Made by a program: the position numbers and the translations under genes
Shown: positions 35,646 through 45,112 of the stretch, piece after piece
Position numbering within the stretch: the stretch's first letter is position 1
How the letters are laid out: each line of letters opens with the position of its first letter
From: Gemmatimonadaceae bacterium
GTDB taxonomy: Bacteria; Gemmatimonadota; Gemmatimonadetes; Gemmatimonadales; Gemmatimonadaceae
DNA length: 64,000 nucleotides
Direction: 5' to 3'
Assembly: GCA_016720905.1 (NCBI GenBank)
Contig: JADKJT010000030.1
Location: 393,148-457,147 of the forward strand
The notes under the pieces: model-generated
Database searches by the model: none
Told to the model about the DNA's origin: nothing
The model's input: only the letters and a program-made list of their open reading frames with translations

Positions 35646-37145
35646 TCAGCTTCGCCCCTCGGTGATCTCTGGTCGCCGAGGGGCGTTTTGCGTGGGGGCC
35701 GCCAACGCCTCCCGCCATTTCGTCCATGTTTGGGTGGCTTCACTGGCCCACCGTTCGCGGGCCGTTCCCAACAGGGCCACGGCGCCACCTGCCACCGCGC
35801 CCAATGTCGCGGCCCAACGGACAATCGGATCTGACGCATCGGCATCACCAATGAGCGCGACCAATAGTTCACGTCGCAATCGCAGCACGACCGGCGAGGC
35901 CACCCGGATGCTGTTGAAGCTGGCATCGTAGCGGGCGCCAACTGCCTCGATCAGCACGGCGGTTCGTGCGAAGTACACCAGTTCGCCCGGCAGCACCACC
36001 GGCCACGAGAACAGCTCCCGCATGACCCGCTCGGCGAGCATGCGCGTGCGCTCGGCGATATCCGACTCGCTGAACGCGATGTCGAGCAGCACCGCCACCA
36101 ACGCCTGCATGGTCTCGGGCGAGGTGCCCGGCGCGACCATGCCCAGTGCAAAGAAGCCGTTCGACGTCGCCACCGCATCGCGCCGCACGGCCGCGATGAT
36201 GGTGTCGAACAGCGCCTTGCGCGTGGTGACGTCCACATCAATCACCATGCCGAAGTCGAGCAGGATGATACGTCCGTTGGCGTCAACCAGCAGGTTGCCC
36301 GGGTGCGGGTCGGCGTGAAACACTCCGTCGCGGAGCATCATGCGGGCGTAGCATTCGATGAGCGTCTCCACGAGCGTCAGCGCGGACACCGACCCATCGG
36401 CGATGCGCGCTTCCAGCGCGTCGATTCGGGTTCCCGGGAGATATTCGAGGACCAGCACCTCGTGGCGGGTGAGTTCCGTGATGACCTCCGGGATTCGCAA
36501 CCGGGGTTCGTCGGCAAAGCGCGCGCGCATGCGCGTGCATTGGGCACCTTCCCGCACGAAATCCATCTCTTCGCGCACGTGCACGGCAAACTCGTTCAAC
36601 ACCACGCGAAAACCGAGGACGTGGTGATGCGGGAAGCGCGCATACATCCAGTCCACGAGGCGTCGCGCCAGCCGTACGTCGCGCGCCACGATGGCTTCCA
36701 CGCCGGGTCGCAGGATCTTCACCACCACCTCTCGACCGAGATGGCGGGCCCGATGCACCTGGCCCAGCGAACCGGCGGCGAGCGGCACGGGATCGAGGGC
36801 GTCGAGCACCGTGTCCGGATCAACACCCCAAGCCCGCTCGAGCGTCGCACGCAGCGCCGGCCAGGCCACCGGCGGCACTTGATCGGTCAACGTGCTGAGC
36901 GCGCCAAGGTACGGTTCGGCGACCAGATCGGCGCGGGTCGAGAAAATCTGTGCCAGCTTCACGAAGGTTGGTCCGAGCTCCGCCAATCCACGCACGACCG
37001 CGCGTGCTCGCGCCGCATGGAATTCCGCCGAGCGGGGAACCGGCCCGCCCCATCGAATCCACCGTCGATAGTCCCGGCGAAACGAGACTGCCAGTGGCAC
37101 GACGCGCGCGAGAATCACGCCAAGGCGAAGCCAGTCGCGCATCAC
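35646..37145 (-). CDS. UbiB/ABC1 (AarF) family atypical kinase
   Basis: A 499-residue membrane-associated kinase-like protein. Family motifs: LGPTFVKLAQIFSTRADLV (the KxGQ-like region that blocks the active site), LAAGSLGQVHRARHLGREVV and VKILRPGVEAIVARD (Ala-rich nucleotide loop and Lys), GVFHADPHPGNLLVDANGRI (catalytic loop) and IILLDFGMVID (DFG). A C-terminal hydrophobic stretch (WAATLGAVAGGAVALLGTA) is a likely membrane anchor. UbiB proteins support isoprenoid-quinone synthesis or lipid homeostasis. The gene ends inside the terminator hairpin of the PEP-CTERM gene and is followed upstream, 6 bp away, by an SDR gene on the same strand. Confidence 0.9.
   Translation of the reverse strand: MMRDWLRLGVILARVVPLAVSFRRDYRRWIRWGGPVPRSAEFHAARARAVVRGLAELGPTFVKLAQIFSTRADLVAEPYLGALSTLTDQVPPVAWPALRATLERAWGVDPDTVLDALDPVPLAAGSLGQVHRARHLGREVVVKILRPGVEAIVARDVRLARRLVDWMYARFPHHHVLGFRVVLNEFAVHVREEMDFVREGAQCTRMRARFADEPRLRIPEVITELTRHEVLVLEYLPGTRIDALEARIADGSVSALTLVETLIECYARMMLRDGVFHADPHPGNLLVDANGRIILLDFGMVIDVDVTTRKALFDTIIAAVRRDAVATSNGFFALGMVAPGTSPETMQALVAVLLDIAFSESDIAERTRMLAERVMRELFSWPVVLPGELVYFARTAVLIEAVGARYDASFNSIRVASPVVLRLRRELLVALIGDADASDPIVRWAATLGAVAGGAVALLGTARERWASEATQTWTKWREALAAPTQNAPRRPEITEGRS
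35653..35689 (+). terminator. Terminator of PEP-CTERM gene 2
   Basis: A perfect 10-bp stem CGCCCCTCGG pairing with CCGAGGGGCG around a 13-nt loop, followed by TTTT on the plus strand. It begins 15 bp after the PEP-CTERM stop codon and lies inside the last codons of the convergent ubiB-like gene. Confidence 0.85.
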
Positions 37146-37151
37146 GTCATG

Positions 37152-38057
37152 TCACTTCGCGCGCGCAGCGCCCGACGCGGCAATCAGCGCGTCGGGATCG
37201 AGATGCGACAGGGCGGCGCTGTGCACCCAGAGCGATTGACCGAGTGTGTCATCGAGCGCCGCCTCAGAGGGATCAATGCGAGCGCGTTTTACCCAGTAGT
37301 CGCCGCTGGAGTGGCCGGGCGCGTCGGCGGTGGACAGCCAGACGAGCGTGTCGGCGCCGGCGTCCGGTCCGATGGATACGACATCCATGATGCGCCGCAT
37401 CAATCGCCCGCGCCGGCCGTTGTTCACGCCGAAACGGGTTGACACCACGCCGGGATGCATGGCATGCACGACGATCCGGGCCGGATCGAGACGCGTGGCG
37501 AGCGCGCGCGCGAACAGCACGTTGGCCAGCTTGGAGTTCGCATACGCGCGCCACCCGGCATACCCGCGTTCGCTCTGCAGGTCATCGACTCGCAAGTGCG
37601 CGTCCCGATGCGCCCGACTGGCCACGCACACCACCCGTGACGGGTGTCCGGGCGACGCGGCGGATGACAGGGATTCGAGGAGCAGGAGCGTGAGCGAGAA
37701 ATAGGCGAGGTGATTGAGCGCAAACGTTCGCTCGAATCCCTCTGCGGTGAGTTCCCGCTCGAGAAACACGGCCCCGGCGTTGTTGACCAGCACGTCGATG
37801 CGCGGTGCGCGTTGACGCAGTCGCAGGGCCAGATCACGAACAGCTTCCTGGCGGGACAGGTCGGCAATCTCCCAATCGACGCGGCGGCTGCCGGTTTCAC
37901 CCATGATGGCGCGCGCGGCGGCGACGGTCTTGGCCTCGTTACGCCCGACCATGATGACCCGAGCGCCAGCCGCGGCGAACGCGTGCACGGCCGCACGGCC
38001 GATACCATCGCTGGCACCGGTGATCACGACACACTGCCCAGCGAGAGTTGCCGACAA
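37152..38057 (-). CDS. Short-chain dehydrogenase/reductase, retinol dehydrogenase-like
   Basis: A 301-residue SDR. The nucleotide-binding motif is VVITGASDGIGRAAV, the NNAG motif is DVLVNNAGAVFLERELT, and the catalytic site includes VASRAHRD and YANSKLANVLFARALA (YxxxK). The next block, HAMHPGVVSTRFGVNN, is typical of the classical retinol-dehydrogenase-like subfamily. The substrate is unknown. It sits 6 bp upstream of the ubiB-like gene in the same operon, so a lipid or quinone role is possible but unproven. Confidence 0.88.
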   Translation of the reverse strand: MSATLAGQCVVITGASDGIGRAAVHAFAAAGARVIMVGRNEAKTVAAARAIMGETGSRRVDWEIADLSRQEAVRDLALRLRQRAPRIDVLVNNAGAVFLERELTAEGFERTFALNHLAYFSLTLLLLESLSSAASPGHPSRVVCVASRAHRDAHLRVDDLQSERGYAGWRAYANSKLANVLFARALATRLDPARIVVHAMHPGVVSTRFGVNNGRRGRLMRRIMDVVSIGPDAGADTLVWLSTADAPGHSSGDYWVKRARIDPSEAALDDTLGQSLWVHSAALSHLDPDALIAASGAARAK

Positions 38058-38153
38058 CGGAAGCGGGTTTTTGGGACGGTCTGAACGAGAAAAGCGCGAC
38101 CCGACCGGATCGCGCCTGTCTACGTCTACCCGCTAAACGAAATCAGTTCGCGT

Positions 38154-38849
38154 TTAGTTCGCGACTGCTGAAATCGGGATCGGACCCAGCGAGCCGGCGG
38201 TTACCGTGGCTGACTGGAGACCGGTGGACGGCCCGAGCGTCCAACGCACGGTGACTTCACCCAGCGCATTGGTGACCACCGACTGGGGCGAAATGCTGCC
38301 CCCGCCTGCGGTGACAGCCAGCGCGACGGTCTGATTCGGGATCGGCACATTCGAGCCGCCGGTGACGCGAATGACGATCTGGACGGGGAGGGCAGCACTG
38401 GCCTTGCCCACCTGATTGTTGCCTTGCGCCACCACCAAATCGCTGGGCAGGATGCCGAACGCCTGCAGGGTGACCGGGTCCACACCGGGGGCGTTGCCAC
38501 TCACCGATTGTGCCTGGAAGCCCGGTCCCAGAGTCCATTTGGCCTTGACCTCACCGTTGGCGTCACTCACCACCGACGGCGGATCCACGATTCCACCGCC
38601 CTGAACCACGTTGAAGCTGACGGGCACCTTCGCCACCGGGGTGCCGTCGGTCGCGTAGACGCGGAGTACAACCGATGTCGGCAGCTGGGTGCCTGCCGCC
38701 GCCTGCTGCAAGTTGCCCTGCACGATCGACAGACGCGAAGCGGCAGGCGCCTCCACGGTTTTGGTGCAGCCGGGGAAGGCCAACAGCGTCGGGACAGCCG
38801 TCAGCAGGGCGGCCAGGAGGTACCGATTTTGGGTCGTGCGCATGGTCAA
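38154..38849 (-). CDS. Lipoprotein with two Ig-like (Big-1 type) repeats
   Basis: A 231-residue lipoprotein (signal YLLAALLTAVPTLLAFPG then C). Two tandem beta-sandwich repeats of about 90 residues each follow: LRVYATDGTPVAKVPVSFNV with GEVKAKWTLGPGFQAQSV, and IRVTGGSNVPIPNQTVALAV with GEVTVRWTLGPSTGLQSATV. The repeated WTLGP block marks them as copies of one unit. This is a surface or periplasmic adhesion-type fold of unknown ligand. The ATG two codons downstream (38843) is an alternative start. Confidence 0.82.
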   Translation of the reverse strand: MTMRTTQNRYLLAALLTAVPTLLAFPGCTKTVEAPAASRLSIVQGNLQQAAAGTQLPTSVVLRVYATDGTPVAKVPVSFNVVQGGGIVDPPSVVSDANGEVKAKWTLGPGFQAQSVSGNAPGVDPVTLQAFGILPSDLVVAQGNNQVGKASAALPVQIVIRVTGGSNVPIPNQTVALAVTAGGGSISPQSVVTNALGEVTVRWTLGPSTGLQSATVTAGSLGPIPISAVAN

Positions 38850-38974
38850 CGTGGGTCGGGGTCTCTCTCTCCACGTGGGAGTGTCGGCCGGTCCACAGCC
38901 GGAGTTGAGCGCCGGTTTTCGGTCGACGTTTTGGGGGAGCGCTGGACTGGCGTGCGTCGTAGATTGGACCAGCT

Positions 38975-40030
38975 ATGACAGTCACTCCCTTGCACGGTGC
39001 TCGACCCGCCAGACGGGCCGATTCAACGGGTCACGGTCCCACCGCCGCCGGGGGGTCGAACCCTCGTTCGGTTGACGACGCGCCCGCTCGTAACCCGGGC
39101 TCGGCGCTCGATCTCGCTTTCGTGCGCTCTATCCGCATCAACCGAAGTGCCGTGGAACGACGCGTGGCAACCCTGTCTGGGCGCCGCACGGTGAAAAAGG
39201 ACTGGCAAGCCGCTTGGTTGCTGCGGGCCATCAGTTGCATGGACCTCACCACCCTCTCGGGAGACGATACTGCGGGCAATGTCCGGCGGCTGTGCGCCAA
39301 GGCTCGCCATCCACTTCGAGAAGATCTGGTCAGCGCGCTGGGCGTTGCCGACCTCAATCTGACGGTGGGGGCCGTGTGCGTGTATCACGCGTATGTCGCA
39401 ACCGCCGTCGACGCGCTGCGCGGGTCCGGCGTGCCGGTCGCGGCGGTGTCCACCGGATTCCCGGCCGGGCTATCGCCGATGGAAACCCGTTTGGCGGAAA
39501 TTCACGCGTCGGTGGCCGCCGGTGCTGCGGAAATCGACGTGGTGATCACGCGCGCGCATGTGCTCACGGGGAATTGGCAGGCATTGTACGATGAAGTTCG
39601 GGCGTTCCGCGACGCCTGCAGCGACGCGCACCTCAAGACGATTCTTGGCGTGGGTGAACTGGCGACACTCACCAACGTGGCCCGAGCGAGTCTGGTGGCC
39701 ATGATGGCCGGTTCCGATTTCATCAAGACCAGCACGGGCAAGGAGCCGACCAACGCGACGCTTCCCGTGGGCCTGGTGATGACGCGCATGATTCGCGAAT
39801 ACGGCGCGCGAGAAGGCCATGAAGTGGGATTCAAGCCGGCCGGTGGTATTCGCTCGGCCAAGCAGGCGCTTGACTGGCTGATTCTCATGAAGGAAGAACT
39901 GGGCGATCGGTGGTTGCGTCCGCACCTGTTTCGCTTCGGCGCGAGTGGACTGCTCACCGATATCGAGCGTCAGCTGGAACACTTCGTGACCGGCCGCTAT
40001 GCGGCGTCACATCGCATGCCCATGGTGTGA
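38975..40030 (+). CDS. deoC: Deoxyribose-phosphate aldolase
   Basis: A 351-residue class I aldolase that splits 2-deoxyribose-5-phosphate into acetaldehyde and glyceraldehyde-3-phosphate. The barrel shows AISCMDLTTLSGDDTAGNVR (substrate loop), GAVCVYHAYVATAVDAL, AAEIDVVITRAHVLTGNW, HLKTILGVGELATLTNVARA, the Schiff-base lysine in AGSDFIKTSTGKEPTNA, and VGFKPAGGIRSAKQALDWLI. Longer than the compact E. coli enzyme (about 250) because of an N-terminal extension of about 60-90 residues, as in eukaryote-like DERA. The ALDH16-type gene follows 4 bp later, so the acetaldehyde product is probably oxidised by its neighbour. Confidence 0.94.
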   Translation: MTVTPLHGARPARRADSTGHGPTAAGGSNPRSVDDAPARNPGSALDLAFVRSIRINRSAVERRVATLSGRRTVKKDWQAAWLLRAISCMDLTTLSGDDTAGNVRRLCAKARHPLREDLVSALGVADLNLTVGAVCVYHAYVATAVDALRGSGVPVAAVSTGFPAGLSPMETRLAEIHASVAAGAAEIDVVITRAHVLTGNWQALYDEVRAFRDACSDAHLKTILGVGELATLTNVARASLVAMMAGSDFIKTSTGKEPTNATLPVGLVMTRMIREYGAREGHEVGFKPAGGIRSAKQALDWLILMKEELGDRWLRPHLFRFGASGLLTDIERQLEHFVTGRYAASHRMPMV

Positions 40031-40034
40031 ACCG

Positions 40035-42464
40035 ATGACCGTCTCCAGAACACCAGGCAGCACACGCACCAATGTGCGCGAGATCTTCGACACGATGAGC
40101 TACGGGCCGGCGCCAGAAGGCGATAGTCCCGTGCGTCAATGGCTTGCCGCGCATGATCATCGGTTTGGCCACTACATCGGTGGTCGCATGGTGGCCCCAT
40201 CCGCGGGCGAGTGCTTCGCCGTGCACGACCCGTCCACCGGTGCGGAGATCGCACAGGTAGCGCACGGGTCAAACGCGGATGTTGACGCGGCCGTGGCGGC
40301 GGCGCGGGCGGCACTTCCGGCGTGGCAGGCGTTGGACGGCCACGCGCGAGCCCGATGGCTGTATGCGATTGCGCGAGGCATCCAGAAACACGCGCGGCAC
40401 TTTGCGGTGATTGAATCGATGGACAACGGGAAGCCGATCCGCGAAACGCGCGATATCGACATCCCGCTGGTGGCCCGCCATTTCTATCATCACGCCGGTT
40501 GGGCGCAGCTGCTCGACACCGAGTTCGCGGGCTATCACGGATACGGAGTGGTCGGGCAGGTGATCCCGTGGAACTTTCCGTTGTTGATGTTGGCCTGGAA
40601 GGTGGCGCCGGCGCTCGCGGCGGGAAATACGGTGGTGATGAAGCCCGCCGAGTACACACCGCTCAGCGCACTGCGCTTCGCGGAACTGATCGACGAAATC
40701 GGTTTGCCGGCGGGCGTGTTCAATCTCGTCACGGGAGACGGACGGACGGGTGCCGCGCTTGTCGACCATGCCGACGTGGACAAGATCGCGTTCACGGGCA
40801 GCACCGATGTGGGTCGGGCCATACGCGTCGCCACGGCGGGCACAGGCAAGGGTCTCTCGCTTGAGCTGGGTGGGAAGAGTCCGTTTGTCGTGTTCGAGGA
40901 CGCCGATCTGGACAGCGTGGTCGAGGGCGTGGTGGATGCGATCTGGTTCAACCAGGGGCAGGTGTGTTGCGCCGGGTCGCGTTTGTTGATGCAAGAGGGA
41001 ATTGCTGATCGCTTGCTGGAGAAGTTGCGCGCGCGCATGGAGCGCTTGCGGGTGGGTGCGCCGTTGGACAAGTCGATCGACATGGGGGCCATCGTGGCGC
41101 CCGTCCAGCTTGAACGGATCAAGACGCTGGTCGCACAAGGCGTGAGCGAGGGCGCTACCTGCTGGCAGCCGTCGTGGGCGTCACCGGCCGAGGGGTGGTT
41201 CCATCCACCAACGCTGTTCACCGATGTCGCACCATCGTCCACCATTGCCCAGGTGGAAATTTTCGGGCCGGTGCTGGTCTCGATGACATTCCGCACACCG
41301 GATGAAGCGGTCGCCTTGGCCAACAATACGCCGTTTGGTCTGGCGGCGAGCATTTGGAGTGAGAACATCAATCTTGCGCTCGATGTGGCGCCGAAAATCA
41401 AGGCTGGCGTGGTGTGGATCAACAGCACCAACCTGTTTGACGCGTCGGCCGGATTCGGCGGGTATCGCGAGTCGGGGTTTGGGCGCGAAGGCGGGCGCGA
41501 AGGCATGTGGGAGTATCTCAAGCCATCACTGCCACGGGTGCCGGCGCCGTCGCCGGTGATGTCCACCGCTATTGCCGAGGATGGGCCGGAGCCGCACGAC
41601 GCGCGCTTCGCCGCGCTCCCGGTTATCGATCGGACACCCAAACTCTTCATCGGCGGCAAGCAGGCGCGTCCCGATTCCGGGTACTCGCTATCCGTGCGTG
41701 ATGTGTCCGGTCGCACCGTCGGGGAGGTCGGCGACGGCAATCGGAAAGATATTCGGAACGCGGTGGAAGCGGCGCATGCGGGTGCGGGCTGGTCCAAGCT
41801 CACCGGACATCAACGCGCCCAGATTCTGTACTACGTCGCGGAGAATCTCTCCGCGCGCCACGCCGAGTTTGCGCACCGTATTGTTTCGATGACCGGCGAG
41901 GCCGTAGACGACGCGGCGCGTGAAGTGGACGCCAGTATATCGCGACTGTTCACCTACGCCGCGTGGGCGGACAAGCATGATGGCGCAGTCCATGATGTGC
42001 CGCTGCGCGGCGTGGCCCTGGCCATGCACGAACCGATTGGTGTGGTGGGCGTCGCATGTCCGGATCCCTATCCGTTGCTGGGTCTGAGCTCTCTCGTCGC
42101 GCCGTTGTTGGCCACCGGTAATCGGGTGGTCGCCGTGCCGTCCGAGCGGTTCCCGCTGGCGGCCACGGACTTCTACAGCGTGTTGGAAACCTCGGACCTG
42201 CCGGGCGGGGCCGTGAATCTGGTGACGGGAAGTCGTGACGCGTTGGCGAAGGTGCTGGCCGATCACGACGATGTGGACGCCGTCTGGTACGTTGGATCGC
42301 ACGCGGGCGCGACGGCGCTGGAAAAGGCGTCGGCGGCCAATCTCAAGCGCACATGGACCGAATGGACAGGACGCGAGTGGCTGGATCCCCGGGTTGGGGA
42401 AGGGCGCGAGTTCCTTCGTCGCGCCGTGCAGGTCAAGAACATCTGGATTCCGTACGGCGAGTAG
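40035..42464 (+). CDS. Tandem aldehyde dehydrogenase, ALDH16-type
   Basis: A 809-residue fusion of two aldehyde-dehydrogenase folds. The first (residues about 40-500) is complete: NAD-binding segments GVVGQVIPWNFPLLMLAWKV and KIAFTGSTDVGRAI, catalytic Glu in SLELGGKSPFVV, catalytic Cys in WFNQGQVCCAGSRL, and EIFGPVLVSM. The second (about 530-809) keeps the fold (EPIGVVGVACPDPYPLLGLS) but has no catalytic cysteine and ends early. This matches the ALDH16 family, where the second domain is structural. Start at 40035, 4 bp after deoC. It probably oxidises the acetaldehyde released by DeoC. Confidence 0.9.
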   Translation: MTVSRTPGSTRTNVREIFDTMSYGPAPEGDSPVRQWLAAHDHRFGHYIGGRMVAPSAGECFAVHDPSTGAEIAQVAHGSNADVDAAVAAARAALPAWQALDGHARARWLYAIARGIQKHARHFAVIESMDNGKPIRETRDIDIPLVARHFYHHAGWAQLLDTEFAGYHGYGVVGQVIPWNFPLLMLAWKVAPALAAGNTVVMKPAEYTPLSALRFAELIDEIGLPAGVFNLVTGDGRTGAALVDHADVDKIAFTGSTDVGRAIRVATAGTGKGLSLELGGKSPFVVFEDADLDSVVEGVVDAIWFNQGQVCCAGSRLLMQEGIADRLLEKLRARMERLRVGAPLDKSIDMGAIVAPVQLERIKTLVAQGVSEGATCWQPSWASPAEGWFHPPTLFTDVAPSSTIAQVEIFGPVLVSMTFRTPDEAVALANNTPFGLAASIWSENINLALDVAPKIKAGVVWINSTNLFDASAGFGGYRESGFGREGGREGMWEYLKPSLPRVPAPSPVMSTAIAEDGPEPHDARFAALPVIDRTPKLFIGGKQARPDSGYSLSVRDVSGRTVGEVGDGNRKDIRNAVEAAHAGAGWSKLTGHQRAQILYYVAENLSARHAEFAHRIVSMTGEAVDDAAREVDASISRLFTYAAWADKHDGAVHDVPLRGVALAMHEPIGVVGVACPDPYPLLGLSSLVAPLLATGNRVVAVPSERFPLAATDFYSVLETSDLPGGAVNLVTGSRDALAKVLADHDDVDAVWYVGSHAGATALEKASAANLKRTWTEWTGREWLDPRVGEGREFLRRAVQVKNIWIPYGE

Positions 42465-42500
42465 TCGCCGGTCCGTCGTCAATAATTTTTCCACTGCCAC

Positions 42501-44234
42501 ATGATCGACCTCCCCGCCTCTCCGGAGGCGTTTCGCGACGCTGCGTGGGATGATGTCCTCCCGTACTACAATCAACTCGCCGATGCGCCGCTGACGTCCG
42601 ACGACTTCGTGGTGGAAGCGTGGCTCGCGGCGTGGTCGCGACTCGATGCGCTGGTCAGTGAAGCCGGCACGCTGGCGATGATTGCTTATACCGGCAATAC
42701 GGCCGACTCGGCGGCGGAGAAAGCGTATCTGCGTTTCTCGATGGAGATCTTCCCGCAGATCGACGAACAGCAAGTGCGACTGGCGCGTCGCCTGCTGGCC
42801 TTGAATTGGTCTCGTCCGGACTTGGAGACGACCATTCGTCGCTTCCGCACCGACATCGAGATCTTTCGCGAACCCAACGTCGAGCGCTTTTCACAGATCG
42901 AAGAGTTGTCGGCGGCGTATCAGAAGATCACGGGCGGGCTCAGTGTCGAGTGGGATGGTGTGTCCAAGACCATTCCGCAGCTGCAGCCGTATCTCAAGTC
43001 GGCCAATCGCGACGATCGCGAACGCGCATTTCGCCTGGGGGCGAACGCGTATCTGGAGCGCCGGGATGCGCTGGCTGAGCAGTTTGACAGGATGTATGCG
43101 CTGCGAGTCGCCGTGGCGCACGAGGCGGGCTTTGCCGACTATCAGCAGTATTGCTTTGCGTCCAAGCACCGTTTCGACTACACGCCGGACGATTGCGCAC
43201 GGTTTCACGAGGCGGTGATCGACACGGTCACGCCAGCCGTCGAGCGGCTGATGGTGCATCGCCAACAGTCACTCGGCGTGTCGACGCTGCGGCCATGGGA
43301 CGTCACCGTCGATCTCAACATCACCGAGCCGTTGCATCCGTTCGCCAACGTTGAATCGTTTGTGACCGGCGCACAGCGCATCTTCAATCGGGTCGATGCG
43401 GAGTTGGGCGGGCGCTTCAAGATCATGGCCGATGAGAAGCTGCTGGATCTCGAGAGCCGACCTGGCAAGGCGCCGGGCGGCTATTGCACCGATCTCGCCT
43501 TCCGCGGCCGACCGTTCATTTTCATGAACGCGGTGGGCGTGCCGGACGATGTGAACACGCTGGTGCATGAGGCGGGTCACTGTTTTCACGACTTCGCCAC
43601 GCACGCGCTGCCGTTCACGTGGCAGCGGCGCAGTGGTCACGAAGCGGCCGAGCTGGCGTCGATGGGGATGGAATTGCTGGCCATGCCGTACCTCGTGGTG
43701 CCCGACGGGTACTACTCACCCGAACAGGCGCGCGTGGCGTGGCTTGAGCATCTTGAAGATGTGCTGGCGAGCGTGGTGCATATCGCCAGCGTTGATGCGT
43801 TCCAGGCGTAGATTTACACCAATCCGGCCAGCGCCGATCGTGACGCACGCGACGCCCAGTGGCTGGCGATGCGGGCGCGATTCGAGACCGGGGTTGATTG
43901 GTCGGGACTCGACCCTGAGCGTGTGTCACGCTGGTATCGGCAACTGCATATTTTCGAACTGCCGTTCTACTACATCGAATACGGCATTGCCCAGATGGGG
44001 GCGTTGCAGGTGTTCCGCAACGCGGTGCGCGATGCCGGTAGTGCGGTGGCGGCGTACAAACGGTTTCTGGCGTTGGGTGGAACGCGCTCGCTCCCCGAAC
44101 TGTACAAGGCGGCGGGCGTGCAGTTGGTGTTCGATGCGAAGACGATGGGCGAGCTGGTGGAGTTCGTCGAGGAACGCATTGAGGCGCTGCGTGCCGGCGC
44201 CGAGTCCCCGTTTCTCGGCGTTGTGCCCGCGTAA
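42501..44234 (+). pseudogene. M3-family oligoendopeptidase interrupted by an in-frame TAG
   Basis: A thimet-oligopeptidase/PepF-like zinc peptidase of 577 codons. The frame is open throughout except for a TAG at 43809-43811 (codon 437), in the context DAFQA-stop-IYTNPAS. In homologues this position is tryptophan (F..W.YTNP), so a single G to A change of TGG would explain it. The zinc motif VHEAGHCFHDFATH lies before the stop; C-terminal blocks RWYRQLHIFELPFYYIEYGI and AQMGALQVF follow after it. As read, a 436-residue product would lack the C-terminal third and part of the substrate channel. Either a nonsense mutation or a base-calling error. Confidence 0.83.
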
Positions 44235-44315
44235 GCACTGGTCGTTGCACGTGTAGCCGAAACCGCTCGCGGGACGGACACGTACGTCCTCCCGCTTACC
44301 TTACCAGGAGTTCCG

Positions 44316-45035
44316 ATGCAGGGAGTTCGTCGCGCAGCAATGGTGGCGGTGATGGTGGTCGCCGCAAGCGTCCGCGCCGAGGCACAGTTGCCGTCGGTGC
44401 AGCAGGTGTACGACAAGTATGCCACGGCCGTGGGCGGGCGGGCGGCGTGGGAGAAGGTGACGCACCGCGCGGAGAAGGGGTCCGCCGATATCACCTTTGC
44501 CAATTTGTCGGGCACGTACGAGCGCTACAATTCGATCCCCAACAAGATGCGCATGATCATCGACTTGGGTGTCGGCAAAGTCGAACAGGGCAGCGACGGG
44601 GACGTGGTGTGGAATGCGCAGCCGGATGGCTCGGTCGCCAAGATGTCGCCGTCCGACGCGGCCTATGCCAATGAGGCCAATGTCGTGGGCGCGGCATTCC
44701 TCGATCCGTCACGCTTTGCCAAGGCCAGCGTGGTTGGACAGGAAGACTTTGACGGTGTGCCGTGCTACAAGGTGGCGATCACCACCAAGGCGGGCCGCGA
44801 ACGCGTGGACTTCTTTGAAGTCGCCACCGGACTGCGACGCGGTCAGGTTGTACCCGCCCCGGGCGGTGAACAGAAATCGGTGTTCAAGGATTACAAGGCG
44901 TTCGAGGGCAAGATGGTGGTGACCAAGCAAGTGCTCACCAACGCGCAAGGCGACATCGTGATCAACGTGGCGTCGGTCACCTTCACGCCCAATGATCCCA
45001 AACTGTTCGAACTGCCGGCGGGCATCGCGAAGTAA
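44316..45035 (+). CDS. Exported LolA-like outer-membrane lipoprotein-sorting domain protein
   Basis: A 239-residue protein with signal peptide MVAVMVVAASVRAEAQ. The rest looks like the curved beta-sheet of LolA/LolB-type lipid-binding proteins: VYDKYATAVGGRAAWEKVTH, TYERYNSIPNKMRMIIDLGV, YKVAITTKAGRERVDFFEVA and FTPNDPKLFELPAGI. Many Bacteroidota and Gemmatimonadota proteins share this form. It probably binds a hydrophobic ligand in the periplasm. Exact role unknown. Confidence 0.65.
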   Translation: MQGVRRAAMVAVMVVAASVRAEAQLPSVQQVYDKYATAVGGRAAWEKVTHRAEKGSADITFANLSGTYERYNSIPNKMRMIIDLGVGKVEQGSDGDVVWNAQPDGSVAKMSPSDAAYANEANVVGAAFLDPSRFAKASVVGQEDFDGVPCYKVAITTKAGRERVDFFEVATGLRRGQVVPAPGGEQKSVFKDYKAFEGKMVVTKQVLTNAQGDIVINVASVTFTPNDPKLFELPAGIAK

Positions 45036-45060
45036 CCGCGATCGTCACCACGGAATAACA

Positions 45061-45099
45061 AACCGCCCGGCCATTGCGCACTGCGATGGCCGGGCGGTT
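45061..45099 (-). terminator. Terminator between convergent genes
   Basis: A perfect 14-bp stem AACCGCCCGGCCAT pairing with ATGGCCGGGCGGTT around an 11-nt loop. The T-rich side (TTTGTTATT) follows on the minus strand, so it most likely ends the cytochrome c gene (minus strand) and perhaps also the plus-strand gene before it. Confidence 0.8.
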
Positions 45100-45112
45100 C
45101 CCATATCATCGC

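Noticed and set aside
43809..43811. Recoded stop (pyrrolysine or readthrough) in the M3 peptidase
   Set aside because: The position is Trp in relatives and no pyl or recoding signals are visible; mutation or misread is simpler.
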